The notes beneath the pieces were generated by a model. The model was not told where the DNA came from. It ran no database searches and saw only the letters and a list, made by a program, of their open reading frames with translations. Position numbers and translations under genes: made by a program. Shown here piece after piece: positions 8,188 to 17,423 of a stretch of 64,000 bases of DNA. Within the stretch, counting starts at the first letter, position 1; every line of letters begins with the position of its first letter. The stretch is from Bacteroidales bacterium (GTDB lineage Bacteria; Bacteroidota; Bacteroidia; Bacteroidales; F082): NCBI GenBank assembly GCA_024400455.1, contig JAKSMU010000002.1, positions 124,001-188,000 of the forward strand. Direction: 5' to 3'.

Positions 8188-10938
8188 ATGAAAAAATTAT
8201 TAGTGATGTTTGGATTGGTGTTATTTGCCATTAATGCAATAGCCCAGCCATTAGTAATGCTTCCTGTAAATAATCAGCAACAGCTTAACACGCTTTTTCA
8301 GCGATCCGATTTGACGATTCATTATTATAACGATGATTTCGTTGTGGCAACAGCAGAGAAGCTATCAACAAATATGTTTGTCTTGGACGAAAAAGCCTTC
8401 TCTGATGGAAACTATTATCTGGTTTATTGTCAGAAAGCCGCACAGGAAAGCTATTTGAAAGACAAAACATTCAAAGTGCTATACAGTGATGATAACAGAA
8501 TGATTGTCAATGCAAAGGGAACGGAAATGTTTCCAGCCCAAAACGATGGTTTGGTGGCCATCACTAATAGAGAAGCCCGTCTTCCGCGAATGACCCGCGA
8601 CTTCCCTAATGTGACGGAAGAAAATCCCGACATCCGTTTTGTTTTGGAACAAGTATCGCAAGATTCCATGTACGCTACGGTCGCTTTTTTGCAGGCATAC
8701 CGCAACCGCAAATGGAATACAGAAAACGCTTTTGCTGCTTCCGATTGGATAAAGAGCCGTTTCGACGCTATGGGATTAGAAACCGAACAACAGCCTTTTG
8801 TTTTCAGCGGACAGAACGCAGCGCCTAATGTCATAGCCATTCAGCGCGGAAAATTGTATCCTGATACATACGTCATTTGCGGCAGTCATTTTGATTCTTT
8901 CTCTTACGATGATGAATGTCCAGGTGCCGATGATAATGCAACAGGTGTGGCAAGTGTGTTGGAATCGGCTCGCTTGCTTTCGCAATATGATTTCGATTAC
9001 AGCATCATTTATTGTGCATTCGGTTGTGAGGAATTGGGTTTGATAGGTAGTGCCGCCTATTCTACCCGTTGCCGTCAGGAAAATATGGATATCATTGGTT
9101 ATTTCAATAACGACATGAATGGCTATCTTTATGGCAATGAAGTTCATATCCATCAGATTTATCCAAATTCGTCGGAACCTTGTGGTGCTTTCTATAGAAA
9201 CGTAGGTCAAGTTTATTATCCGGCAATGGTCATCGAAAAAAAGAATTTCTCTGCGGGCGACTCCGACCATACATCATTCAATCAGAATGGCTATCAAGGC
9301 ATTTATCCTTTCGAGGATGTCAACCATTACAGTCCTTACATCCATACATTTGCTGATACCATAGGATTGAGTGTAAACAGTTGGTTGATGCCACAGCGTT
9401 ATTGCCAGATGAATATCGCTTGTTTGGCCGAAGTGGCTGGCATGCACAAAAGAGGTCCTGTCGTCTTGAAATCTTTCGAGATTTCAGATGAAGGCAATCA
9501 GAACGGAAAGATGAATCCTGGAGAAGATATTTGGGTGACGGTGACGGTTCAAAATGTTTTCGATTATGCCGTAAATAATGTTTATGGTGTTGTCGACACT
9601 GAAAATGAATATATTCAATGGTATGCTTCAGAAACAGATTTCGGTGATTTTGCCCCTGGTGAGGAAAAAACCTTTGAAGCAGCTTTTGGTTTCCATCTCG
9701 CTGCCGAAGCACCGGCTCCTGCTAATTATCGTTTCGACATGAAAGTTGCCAATGAAGACGAAAGTTGCCGTTCTTTATTTGATATTCAGGCTTATGCAAG
9801 TGTCATGGATTTCGTGGATGTTGTGATTTTGGATGACAATGGCATGTTGGAACCAGGCGAAACTGCAGAGATTCGTTTCTTGTTTGAAAATATAGGTAAT
9901 GAAATGGCTGATGAGTGGGTTGGCGTATTGTCTTCCGAATCGGAATGGATTACGCTGAACGAAACTGAAGGACATTTCCAATATGTGCTGCCTAACGACA
10001 TGACCTATGCTGATTTCAGCGTAACATTAAGTGCTGATGCACCGGCTGGTTTCGCCATTCCTTTTGTCCTTACGGCAGAAAGCGGTGTTTATGAGATCAT
10101 TTACAAAAATGCTTGTAATGTCGTCTTTACTTTGGAAGATGCTTACGGCGATGGTTGGAATGGTGCTTCGCTTATCGTCGATTTTAACGATGGAACACCT
10201 AGCGAGACCATGACGATTTCTAATGGCGCCCAAGCTGTTTATACGCTCGAAATTGCCACAGGTGTCGAAGTTTCATTGCGTTGGCAGAATGGCAGTTGGG
10301 ACAATGAATGTAGTTATAGTGTAGCTTACGAAAATGGTACGGTCATTTATTCTGGTACGGGTGCTCAAAACGGCGTTTTCTTCTCTTGGACAACCAATTG
10401 TTCGGGTAGCGGCAATACGTCAGATTTTTGTGGCACAGTGCAAAACCTTTCGCATGAACCGGAAAGCCTTATTATTATTTGGGACGCACCGCTTGATGCG
10501 GAACCTGATTCATATAATGTTTATCGCTCATTGTCAGAGCAAGAATTTGGTCCGGTCTTTTTAGGAAACACAACAGAAACCCGTTTTGAAGATGATGCAA
10601 ATACTGTTCCTGGCGAATATTACTATTGTGTCTATCCGGTGTTCGATGGCTGTCAAGGCGAAATGGATTGCCATTTGGTTAATTACGACCCATTGGATGT
10701 CGTTGAACTGGCTGAGCAGATTTCTATCTATCCGAATCCTGCAAAAGGTCAGCTGACGCTTTCTGTGAACGAAAAGGCAATGGTCGAAATCATCAATTTG
10801 CAAGGCCAGAAAATGATGGATTTCACTGTTTCTGGTGAAAAAACCTTAGATGTAAGTCAATTGTCTGCCGGAATCTATTTCGTTAAGATTTTGGGCAGCA
10901 AGACTTATGTCAAGAAGGTGGTGATTGAAAAAAGATAA
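8188..10938 (+). CDS. M28-family zinc metallopeptidase with T9SS sorting domain
   Basis: This 916-residue secreted peptidase probably removes amino-terminal residues from peptides. The start is the ATG at 8188, giving MKKLLVMFGLVLF and a clean signal peptide ending at AIAQ; a TTG two codons upstream is less likely. The catalytic domain (about 130-430) carries the M28 zinc ligands: GSHFDS (H234), GADDNATG (D248 region), GCEELG, NNDMNGY and SDHTSF. Beta-sandwich modules follow, including one with DAYGDGWNGAS, then a fibronectin type III-like domain and a T9SS sorting domain (ISIYPNPAKGQL) at the end. It is the last gene of the SusCD-PNGase operon, followed by a strong terminator. The context suggests digestion of the peptide part of deglycosylated glycoproteins, which is inference. 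Confidence 0.88.
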   Translation: MKKLLVMFGLVLFAINAIAQPLVMLPVNNQQQLNTLFQRSDLTIHYYNDDFVVATAEKLSTNMFVLDEKAFSDGNYYLVYCQKAAQESYLKDKTFKVLYSDDNRMIVNAKGTEMFPAQNDGLVAITNREARLPRMTRDFPNVTEENPDIRFVLEQVSQDSMYATVAFLQAYRNRKWNTENAFAASDWIKSRFDAMGLETEQQPFVFSGQNAAPNVIAIQRGKLYPDTYVICGSHFDSFSYDDECPGADDNATGVASVLESARLLSQYDFDYSIIYCAFGCEELGLIGSAAYSTRCRQENMDIIGYFNNDMNGYLYGNEVHIHQIYPNSSEPCGAFYRNVGQVYYPAMVIEKKNFSAGDSDHTSFNQNGYQGIYPFEDVNHYSPYIHTFADTIGLSVNSWLMPQRYCQMNIACLAEVAGMHKRGPVVLKSFEISDEGNQNGKMNPGEDIWVTVTVQNVFDYAVNNVYGVVDTENEYIQWYASETDFGDFAPGEEKTFEAAFGFHLAAEAPAPANYRFDMKVANEDESCRSLFDIQAYASVMDFVDVVILDDNGMLEPGETAEIRFLFENIGNEMADEWVGVLSSESEWITLNETEGHFQYVLPNDMTYADFSVTLSADAPAGFAIPFVLTAESGVYEIIYKNACNVVFTLEDAYGDGWNGASLIVDFNDGTPSETMTISNGAQAVYTLEIATGVEVSLRWQNGSWDNECSYSVAYENGTVIYSGTGAQNGVFFSWTTNCSGSGNTSDFCGTVQNLSHEPESLIIIWDAPLDAEPDSYNVYRSLSEQEFGPVFLGNTTETRFEDDANTVPGEYYYCVYPVFDGCQGEMDCHLVNYDPLDVVELAEQISIYPNPAKGQLTLSVNEKAMVEIINLQGQKMMDFTVSGEKTLDVSQLSAGIYFVKILGSKTYVKKVVIEKR

Positions 10939-10968
10939 GTTTGGAATATAGTTTGTAAAACTATACGG

Positions 10969-10996
10969 AAAAAGGCGGTCATTTGGCCGCCTTTTT
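10969..10996. terminator. Bidirectional intrinsic terminator
   Basis: The arms AAAAAGGCGG (10969-10978) and CCGCCTTTTT (10987-10996) pair perfectly around an 8-base loop, with a T-run on either strand. The hairpin sits between the convergent M28 peptidase and metG genes and can serve both. Confidence 0.85.
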
Positions 10997-11017
10997 CATA
11001 TTGTATCAATTTGTTTG

Positions 11018-13081
11018 TTAACCTACGCTGCAACCTGAAGCCACAACCTGGCTTGGGGTGAGCAGCACCAGACGTCCGTCCTTGTCCTCGGCGGAAAGAA
11101 TCATGCCTTCGCTGACCACGCCTTTCAGCTTGCGAGGCTCGAAATTGGCCACGAAGCAAACCTGCTTGCCGACCAGTTCTTCAGGATTCGGATAGTATTT
11201 GGCAATGCCTGAGACGATGGTGCGTTTGTTCATGCCATCGTCGATGAGGAATTGCAGCAGTTTGTCGGCCTTCGGCACCTTGCAACATTCTAAAACGGTG
11301 CCTACGCGCACGTCGACTTTCATGTAATCGTCGAAACTGACGGTCTGTTTCACTTCTGCAGGCTTCCAAGCGTTCAGCTGGTTGGCTTTCTTGGTGTCTT
11401 CCAGTTTCTTCAGTTGGGCTTCCACCACGCTGTCTTCAATCTTTTCAAACAGCAGTTCTGGCTGGTTGAGCATCTTGCCGGCTTCAAGCAAAACGGTGGT
11501 CTTGGCATCGTTCCATTGCTTGCCTTCCAAACCAATCATCTTTTGCAACTTATGTGCGCTGAATGGCAGGAAAGGTTCGCTCAGAATGGCAAGATGGGCA
11601 ACGATTTGCAAGGAAACAGCCATCACGGTCTTCACACGTTCCGGGTCGGTCTTGAACTGCTTCCAAGGTTCGTTTTCGGTGAGGTATTTGTTGCCCAAAC
11701 GGCCTAAGTTCATCAGTTCCGACAAGGCTTCACGGAACTTGTAGTTCTCAACCAAAGCGCCAATCTTGTCGGGATAGCCGTTCATTTCCTCGATAACGGC
11801 CTTGTCGGCATCGGTGAGGTTTTCCATGGCAGGAACGGCACCTTCGTAATATTTGTGCGTCAAGACCAAAATGCGGTTGACGAAATTGCCGAAAATAGCG
11901 AGTAATTCGTTGTTGTTGCGGTCCTGGAAGTCTTTCCAAGTGAAGTTGTTATCCTTGGTTTCAGGGGCATTTGCCGTAAGGACATAACGCAGAACATCCT
12001 GTTTGCCAGGGAATTCCTCAAGATATTCGTGCAGCCACACAGCCCAGTTGCGGGAGGTGGAAATCTTATCGTCTTCAAGGTTCAGGAACTCGTTGGCAGG
12101 CACGTTTTCAGGCACAATGAAACCATCGCCGTAAGCCTTCAGCATGCAAGGGAAGATGATGCAGTGGAAAACGATGTTGTCCTTGCCGATGAAATGCACC
12201 ATTTTGGTATCTTCGTCTTTCCACCATTTTTCCCAGTTATCGCCTCTTTGCTGGCAGATTTCCTTGGTGTTGGAGATGTAGCCGATAGGCGCATCAAACC
12301 AAACGTAAAGCACCTTGCCATCGGCACCTTGAATCGGAACGGGAACGCCCCAGTCCAAGTCGCGGGTGACGGCGCGAGGCTGCAAACCGCTGTCCAACCA
12401 GCTCTTTACTTGGCCGTAGACGTTGGTCTTCCATTCCTTGTGGCCTTCCAGAATCCACTCGCGGAGCCAAGGTTCGTATTGGTCGAGAGGCAGATACCAG
12501 TGTTTGGTCATCTTCTTCACCAAAGCGGCGCCGCTGAGTTGCGAATGAGGATTAATCAGTTCATTTGGACTCAATGAACTGCCGCATTTTTCGCATTGGT
12601 CGCCGTAAGCGCCTTCGGCACCGCATTTCGGGCAAGTGCCGACGATATATCTGTCGGACAGGAATTTCTGGCGTTCAGGATCGAAATATTGTTCGCTTTC
12701 CTGCTCGATGAATTTGCCTTCCTTATAGAGTTTCTCGAAAAATTCCGAAGCCGTTTCATGATGCATTGCTGAAGAGGTGCGTGAGTAAATGTCGTAGCTC
12801 ATGCCCAGTTCTTCGAACGATTTCTTGATGATGCCATGATAACGGTCGACGATGTCCTGAGGCGTGCAGCCTTCCTTTTCGGCCTTGATGGTAATCGGCA
12901 CGCCGTGTTCGTCGGAACCACCGACAAACATGACTTCTTTGCCGCACATTCGGAGATAACGGACGTAAGTGTCGGCAGGAATATAAACGCCGGCAAGGTG
13001 ACCGATGTGAACAGGACCGTTTGCATAAGGCAAAGCTGTGGTTACTAAGTAACGCTTGAAATGTTTGTTTGTTGATTCCAT
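11018..13081 (-). CDS. metG: Methionyl-tRNA synthetase
   Basis: This 687-residue cytoplasmic enzyme charges tRNA-Met. The start was placed at 13081, giving [22 protein letters not shown]. The longer upstream reading (to 13183) lacks family similarity and would run through the promoter. The HIGH signature appears as PVHIGHLAG, the zinc knuckle as [18 protein letters not shown], and the KMSKS-type loop as KISTSRN. The C-terminal 110 residues form a Trbp111-like tRNA-binding domain ([20 protein letters not shown] through GMILSA), as in the long form of MetRS. It is a single gene with its own promoter, convergent with the M28 peptidase operon. Confidence 0.97.
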   Translation of the reverse strand: MESTNKHFKRYLVTTALPYANGPVHIGHLAGVYIPADTYVRYLRMCGKEVMFVGGSDEHGVPITIKAEKEGCTPQDIVDRYHGIIKKSFEELGMSYDIYSRTSSAMHHETASEFFEKLYKEGKFIEQESEQYFDPERQKFLSDRYIVGTCPKCGAEGAYGDQCEKCGSSLSPNELINPHSQLSGAALVKKMTKHWYLPLDQYEPWLREWILEGHKEWKTNVYGQVKSWLDSGLQPRAVTRDLDWGVPVPIQGADGKVLYVWFDAPIGYISNTKEICQQRGDNWEKWWKDEDTKMVHFIGKDNIVFHCIIFPCMLKAYGDGFIVPENVPANEFLNLEDDKISTSRNWAVWLHEYLEEFPGKQDVLRYVLTANAPETKDNNFTWKDFQDRNNNELLAIFGNFVNRILVLTHKYYEGAVPAMENLTDADKAVIEEMNGYPDKIGALVENYKFREALSELMNLGRLGNKYLTENEPWKQFKTDPERVKTVMAVSLQIVAHLAILSEPFLPFSAHKLQKMIGLEGKQWNDAKTTVLLEAGKMLNQPELLFEKIEDSVVEAQLKKLEDTKKANQLNAWKPAEVKQTVSFDDYMKVDVRVGTVLECCKVPKADKLLQFLIDDGMNKRTIVSGIAKYYPNPEELVGKQVCFVANFEPRKLKGVVSEGMILSAEDKDGRLVLLTPSQVVASGCSVG

Positions 13082-13106
13082 ATTTGATGTATTTAAAAAG
13101 CGGTTG

Positions 13107-13114
13107 CAAAAATA
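13107..13114 (-). promoter_or_regulatory. -7 promoter element for metG (TATTTTTG on minus strand)
   Basis: The minus strand reads TATTTTTGCAAC here, matching TAnnTTTG, 25 bases before the metG start. It supports the shorter metG start. Confidence 0.55.
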
Positions 13115-13199
13115 GTTGAAAAATGCGGATTTTTGTTTGCTAAGCACTGAATTATTTGAAAAATCATTCTGAAAAATAAACAATCAAAGTCAAATTCTT

Positions 13200-13207
13200 T
13201 ATTTTTG
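13200..13207 (+). promoter_or_regulatory. -7 promoter element (TATTTTTG)
   Basis: TATTTTTGCC matches TAnnTTTG 17 bases before the start of the membrane protein gene at 13225. With the metG element it forms a divergent promoter pair. Confidence 0.55.
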
Positions 13208-13224
13208 CCAATAAATTTACAACT

Positions 13225-14817
13225 ATGGCTGAAGCAAATGTTTTATGTTGCACGGATGAACACAAAGGCCTGCGTTACAAGGGTTTTTCCTTGGTTTTCA
13301 TGCAGACTTTCGTGGTGCCTTACGGCTTTGAGTTCGATATTGAAAAAGCTGTTGGAACGGGTCTTTTCGAACGCATTGAAAAAGACATCGATTCGCAGAT
13401 TTTCGTCTTGCCGCCCAACCAGAAGAGCATCGCCCGTTTCAAGTTGCAGGGTTTCCACATGGACATCAAGCTCGATGACCCGTATGTGGTTCATCTTGAG
13501 GGTGATATGTATGTCGAAATGTCACTTTTCTTCAATAAGACCATTTCCTTGACGTATCGTCTGGTGAATGACGGGAAGGCTTTCAAAAGCGACAACCTGC
13601 TGACCACCGACCATCTCATAGCTTTGGCGGCACTCAATATGGGCGCAGAACACTGGAGCATGAATGATGACGACAGCGACGGCACAAATATCAACTTAGA
13701 ACTGAAAAGTGTTGATGTCTCCGACCTTCAGGTCTTGGAGGACGGGACGCCTTGTCCCGACAACCGTCAGACCATCGATTTGGAAGGGGCGACAAATACT
13801 TTTGAGCTTGTCTGTCAGCGTTATAAGAACCTTGTGCTTCAGCATTGCCTCAGTGCCGTCAGCAGTCGCAAGCGCGGCAAATTCAAGGTGGAGCCGATGC
13901 GCGATCTGAATTACGTGATGGTTGACATTTGGGAGGATTTGCAGCATTACGACGACACTTTCCAAAACCTCGGTTATGACGAAGCAGGCATCATCAGCCA
14001 CATTTATGAGCATCATAAAAAGGAATTGGTCGGACTGATGACTTCCTATCCTGGCGAATGGCCTTTCCGCACCGAAGAGTCGTATGAAGATGTCTGCGGT
14101 TGCAACATCGCCATCGACACTGATGACTTGGTCTTGGTCAATCAGAACATGTGCGTGGTGTTTGGCACTTACGGCTTGCGCAGCGCCGATGCGCCGACCG
14201 ACTGGGCGGAACATCTTGCCGAGCGTTCGCATTATCACGTTTCGTGGCCTGAATATCTCTTGATTTTGGAAATGATTTTGGCGAAAAAATTCACTATAGG
14301 CTATGTGAATCAGCGGCTTGTAGATTTCACCTTGACCGATTCCGAGGATGTCGACCCGCAAGAAATCATCGCTGCCAATTCAAGAATCAGCATCGAGATG
14401 ACGAATTTGCTGCTGCAACTTGATGCCGTCAAATATTCGAAATTCGTCTCTCACAAAATCATGTTCGACCGCACGGTGAAACGCCTTGAACTCGATGAGG
14501 ATATGGAGAAACTGGAAAACATCATGAACCGCGTCAACGACTCGATGCACAACCTGAGCGAGTACAAATCAATGAAACAAAGCAATACGCTGAACATCGT
14601 ATTAGGCTTGATATCAGCGGTTTCGCTTCTCGAAATATTGTTCCAGCCTATCGAGTTGCCTTTCATCAGTCTGGCCGCTGGCGAAAACCAGTCGGAGCAC
14701 ATGGCCAATGGCCTGATATGGTTTTCCGCCATCCTGATGGTTCTTGCCTTGTTCCTTTCGGTAGTGCTCATCGGCAAGGACTTTTTCCGTTCCTTATTCA
14801 AACGCAAGAGAAAATGA
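13225..14817 (+). CDS. Unknown membrane protein with CorA-like topology
   Basis: I do not recognise this 530-residue protein. It has no signal peptide, a large soluble N-terminal part (1-440), a helical, probably coiled-coil stretch (about 395-455) and two hydrophobic segments near the C-terminus (about 458-478 and 492-515), ending in the basic tail FRSLFKRKRK. Soluble domain, long helix and two C-terminal membrane spans is the architecture of CorA-type and YagE/RMD1-type proteins. The CorA GMN signature is absent: the loop between the spans reads QPIELPFISLAAGENQSEH. The stop overlaps the start of the following acetyltransferase gene as ATGA, indicating translational coupling. An ion-transport role is only a structural guess. 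Confidence 0.75.
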   Translation: MAEANVLCCTDEHKGLRYKGFSLVFMQTFVVPYGFEFDIEKAVGTGLFERIEKDIDSQIFVLPPNQKSIARFKLQGFHMDIKLDDPYVVHLEGDMYVEMSLFFNKTISLTYRLVNDGKAFKSDNLLTTDHLIALAALNMGAEHWSMNDDDSDGTNINLELKSVDVSDLQVLEDGTPCPDNRQTIDLEGATNTFELVCQRYKNLVLQHCLSAVSSRKRGKFKVEPMRDLNYVMVDIWEDLQHYDDTFQNLGYDEAGIISHIYEHHKKELVGLMTSYPGEWPFRTEESYEDVCGCNIAIDTDDLVLVNQNMCVVFGTYGLRSADAPTDWAEHLAERSHYHVSWPEYLLILEMILAKKFTIGYVNQRLVDFTLTDSEDVDPQEIIAANSRISIEMTNLLLQLDAVKYSKFVSHKIMFDRTVKRLELDEDMEKLENIMNRVNDSMHNLSEYKSMKQSNTLNIVLGLISAVSLLEILFQPIELPFISLAAGENQSEHMANGLIWFSAILMVLALFLSVVLIGKDFFRSLFKRKRK

Positions 14818-15338
14818 AAACATCGAATTATACGATAAGAGAAGCAGTTATGGCTGATGCGGAAAGGCTTCAAGAGGCTTTCCTCGGTCATATCAATGCG
14901 CATACCGAATACATTTCGCATGGTGAAATACAAATGGGTGTTGGCGTGGCCGTTCATACCGAGGATGGTAAATTTGCCGGTCGGCCTTCGCCAAATGCTG
15001 CCGAAATGTGGCACAAATACATCACCGAACATTTGGCTTCAGATGATGCCGCAGTTTTTTTAGCGGAAAACGCTGAAAGACAACTGCTTGGTTTTTCCGT
15101 CATTGATATTGAAGAAGATGGCGCCGACCCGTTTGGCATGTTGTGCGATTTGCTTGTTTTGTCCGAAAACCGTTCGCAAGGCATCGGCACCGCCTTGATG
15201 CAGCGCGATTTTGCCTGGTTCAAGGAAAAAGGCATAAAAGACATTTATCTTGAATCGGGACGCGAGAACCATTCTGCTCATGCTTTCTTCGAACATCATG
15301 GTTTTGAACATGTTTCGAATATTTATAAATTATTATAA
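14814..15338 (+). CDS. GNAT-family N-acetyltransferase
   Basis: This 174-residue protein has the GNAT fold. It opens with NYTIREAVMADAERLQEAF (motif C-like). The acetyl-CoA-binding motif A is LCDLLVLSENRSQGIGTALM, with the R/Q-x-x-G-x-G/A signature as RSQGIGTAL, and motif B includes YLESGRENHSAHAFFEHHGF. The start ATG at 14814 overlaps the upstream stop by ATGA, which decides it over a longer in-frame reading. The acceptor substrate cannot be inferred. It appears co-translated with the CorA-topology protein and is followed nine bases later by an SGNH hydrolase gene. Confidence 0.88.
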   Translation: MKTSNYTIREAVMADAERLQEAFLGHINAHTEYISHGEIQMGVGVAVHTEDGKFAGRPSPNAAEMWHKYITEHLASDDAAVFLAENAERQLLGFSVIDIEEDGADPFGMLCDLLVLSENRSQGIGTALMQRDFAWFKEKGIKDIYLESGRENHSAHAFFEHHGFEHVSNIYKLL

Positions 15339-15347
15339 ATCAATAAA

Positions 15348-16022
15348 ATGAAGTACAATTCTTATCTAAAAATAACTTTGCTCATCGCAATATTGGCTGT
15401 TTTTTCCATCAATGGTTTTGCTCAAGTCATTGGCAAATTCAGCACTTATTACGACCAGCGCGAATTGCTGTTTGAGACCTTGCCGACCTCGCACCGCGAC
15501 ATCATTTTCTTAGGCAACAGCATCACCGATGGCGGCGAGTGGAGCGAGATTTTTCAGAACAGACACTGCAAAAACCGTGGTATCAGCGGCGATGTGTGCG
15601 ACGGCGTGCTCAATCGCTTGACAACCATCACCAAAGGCCAGCCCGCAAAGGTTTTCCTGATGATTGGCATCAACGATTTGGGCCGTGGCGGCAATCCCGA
15701 CACTGTTGCTGCAAAAACACGGCAAATCGTCAGAAGAATCAAGGCTGAATCGCCGCGCACAAAGATTTTCATTCAGAGCGTTTTGCCTGTCAACGACCAT
15801 TACGGCATGTTTGAAGGCCACACGGCACGTTGGAAAGACGTTCCAGTAACCAATGCTTTGTTGAAGCAAATCGCTGAGGAAGAAAACGTTACTTACATAG
15901 ATTTGTTTTCGCGTTTCGCTAATGCAGAAGGTAAAATGAACCTCGATTATTCAAATGACGGCCTGCATCTGACTGGAAAAGGCTATGAGGTTTGGCGTGA
16001 TGCCGTAAAACGATATTTGTGA
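15348..16022 (+). CDS. Secreted SGNH/GDSL-family hydrolase
   Basis: This 224-residue protein has a signal peptide (MKYNSYLKITLLIAILAVF through GFAQ) and the four SGNH blocks: IIFLGNSITDGGEW (nucleophilic Ser), the Gly of RGISGDVCDG, LMIGINDLGRGG (Asn) and SNDGLHLTGKGY (Asp-x-x-His). Such enzymes act as esterases or carbohydrate acetylesterases in the periplasm or outside the cell. The gene starts nine bases after the GNAT gene and may belong to the same transcript. The substrate is unknown; sugar or cell-wall acetyl groups are typical for this branch. Confidence 0.88.
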   Translation: MKYNSYLKITLLIAILAVFSINGFAQVIGKFSTYYDQRELLFETLPTSHRDIIFLGNSITDGGEWSEIFQNRHCKNRGISGDVCDGVLNRLTTITKGQPAKVFLMIGINDLGRGGNPDTVAAKTRQIVRRIKAESPRTKIFIQSVLPVNDHYGMFEGHTARWKDVPVTNALLKQIAEEENVTYIDLFSRFANAEGKMNLDYSNDGLHLTGKGYEVWRDAVKRYL

Positions 16023-16107
16023 AAATAATAAGCGACAATGGTACGGTTATTGCTGCAAATTGACGTCTAATTTTTTGAAAAACATTAACTTTAAATTAAA
16101 TAAAAAA

Positions 16108-16638
16108 ATGGATCTTGTAAACATTTTAGGTTCTTTGGCAGGCAATGACACTGTCAACGAAATCAGCAAGAAATTCAACATCGACACCAACAAGGTGTCA
16201 TCAGTCATCACCACTGCAATGCCAACTATCATTGGCGCTATGCAGAAAAACGCTTCCACCGAAAGTGGTGCCGCAGCACTGGCAAAGGCTCTCGGCGATC
16301 ACGCCAACAATTCAGGCAGCATGATTTCCAATCTTGCAGGTGTCGACCTCACCGACGGCAGCAAAATCTTGGGTAAGATTTTGGGCGACAATGCAGGCAG
16401 CATTTTTGACAAAATCGGCAAGCAGACTGGCACTACAAGCGGTCAGGTGAACAATATCCTTTCATCCATCGCTCCTGCCATGATGAACATCCTCGGCAAA
16501 CTGAAGAACAACAACAACACAGGTAATGACGCTCTTGGCGCATTGCTCGGCAGTGTTCTTGGCGGCGGTGCATCTTCAAGCAACACAGGTGGCTTGGGCA
16601 GCATTCTCGGTGGCCTTGGCAAAATCTTCGGAAAGTAA
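16108..16638 (+). CDS. DUF937-family protein
   Basis: This 176-residue, Gly/Ala/Asn/Ser-rich protein belongs to the DUF937 (YidB-like) group. It starts MDLVNILGSLAGNDTVNEIS, contains ITTAMPTIIGAMQKNAS and IAPAMMNILGKLK, and ends in a glycine-rich tail (LLGSVLGGGASSSN, then GGLGSILGGLGKIFGK). The ATG at 16108 is preferred over an upstream TTG-type start because the conserved region begins there and an A-rich leader precedes it. There is no signal peptide or membrane span. Function is unknown. A strong terminator follows directly. Confidence 0.85.
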   Translation: MDLVNILGSLAGNDTVNEISKKFNIDTNKVSSVITTAMPTIIGAMQKNASTESGAAALAKALGDHANNSGSMISNLAGVDLTDGSKILGKILGDNAGSIFDKIGKQTGTTSGQVNNILSSIAPAMMNILGKLKNNNNTGNDALGALLGSVLGGGASSSNTGGLGSILGGLGKIFGK

Positions 16639-16657
16639 TTGCTAATTGATTTAGAAC

Positions 16658-16690
16658 AAACGAGCCTCACCATTTTGGCGAGGCTCGTTT
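16658..16690. terminator. Intrinsic terminator between convergent genes
   Basis: AAACGAGCCTC (16658-16668) pairs with GAGGCTCGTTT (16680-16690) around an 11-base loop, followed by a T-rich stretch on the plus strand and bounded by A residues for the minus strand. It serves the DUF937 gene and probably the convergent DUF2461 gene. Confidence 0.85.
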
Positions 16691-16695
16691 CATTT

Positions 16696-17364
16696 TTATT
16701 CTTCAAAATTTACCATCTTGTTCAGTGTCTGACAAAAATCGCGCGTGGTTTGGAACTCTTCCAAAGCCCACTCAACTAGGCGTTTGCTGTAGAGCATATC
16801 CTTTGGAATTTCGCGTTCCAAAAGCCAGTCGCGGTGCTTGAAAAGTTCGGCCTGCGGATGGTCTTTCGGATAGCCGTTCGGCACGCGCACCATGTTTCTT
16901 GAAGTGTCGCAAGAGAAATGCTTGGCTTTTTTGATGGATTTCACCAAAGGCTCGGCATCGAAGAGTACGCCATCACGGATGCTTTTCAGCATGGCCGTAT
17001 CGGGACAATACATGCCTGTGCAAAGCATGTTTCGGCCCAAATATTCGGCACCTTCGGGTTCAATATGGAAGTAGTAGCCCGATTTCATCGACTTCTTTCC
17101 GCCAGGGCAAACGAACACGCCGAAATGGGTCTTGTAAGGCCGTTTGTCGGATGAAAAGCGCGTGTCGCGGTAGAAACGGTAGGTGCAATCTTTCAGCGTC
17201 AGACCTTGACAGGTCTCGTCGAATTGCTGCACGCCAGCGATGATCTGCTCGGCTATCTCGTTAAACTTGCCTTGCGCTTTCAGATATTCATCCTTGTGCT
17301 CCTGAAACCACTGACGGTTGTTGTTGTGCAATATGCCATCGAGAAATGCAAATATGTCTTCCAT
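16696..17364 (-). CDS. DUF2461 family protein
   Basis: This 222-residue cytoplasmic protein matches the DUF2461 (TIGR02453) family. It opens with IFAFLDGILHNNNRQWFQEH and has the conserved block CTYRFYRDTRFSSDKRPYKTHFG and GYYFHIEPEGAEYLGRNM. The start at 17364 (MEDIFAF) is preferred over an upstream in-frame Met because homologues begin here and a promoter lies just upstream. The biochemical role of the family is not established. It is a single gene between two terminator or promoter boundaries. Confidence 0.88.
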   Translation of the reverse strand: MEDIFAFLDGILHNNNRQWFQEHKDEYLKAQGKFNEIAEQIIAGVQQFDETCQGLTLKDCTYRFYRDTRFSSDKRPYKTHFGVFVCPGGKKSMKSGYYFHIEPEGAEYLGRNMLCTGMYCPDTAMLKSIRDGVLFDAEPLVKSIKKAKHFSCDTSRNMVRVPNGYPKDHPQAELFKHRDWLLEREIPKDMLYSKRLVEWALEEFQTTRDFCQTLNKMVNFEE

Positions 17365-17385
17365 AATTGTGCTGTTTGAACTATG

Positions 17386-17393
17386 CAAAAATA
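17386..17393 (-). promoter_or_regulatory. -7 promoter element for the DUF2461 gene
   Basis: The minus strand reads TATTTTTG, 21 bases before the start at 17364. The longer alternative start (17388) would overlap this element, which supports the shorter protein. Confidence 0.5.
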
Positions 17394-17423
17394 GTCATTC
17401 TTTCAGAACCACAAAACAAAATT

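Noticed and set aside
11018..13081. Non-canonical KMSKS motif (KISTSRN) in MetG as a sign of a defective enzyme
   Set aside because: The last lysine-serine position varies in many functional MetRS, and all other motifs, the zinc knuckle and the tRNA-binding domain are intact.
13225..14817. Assignment as a CorA magnesium transporter
   Set aside because: Only the topology fits; the GMN motif and recognisable CorA N-terminal sequence are missing.
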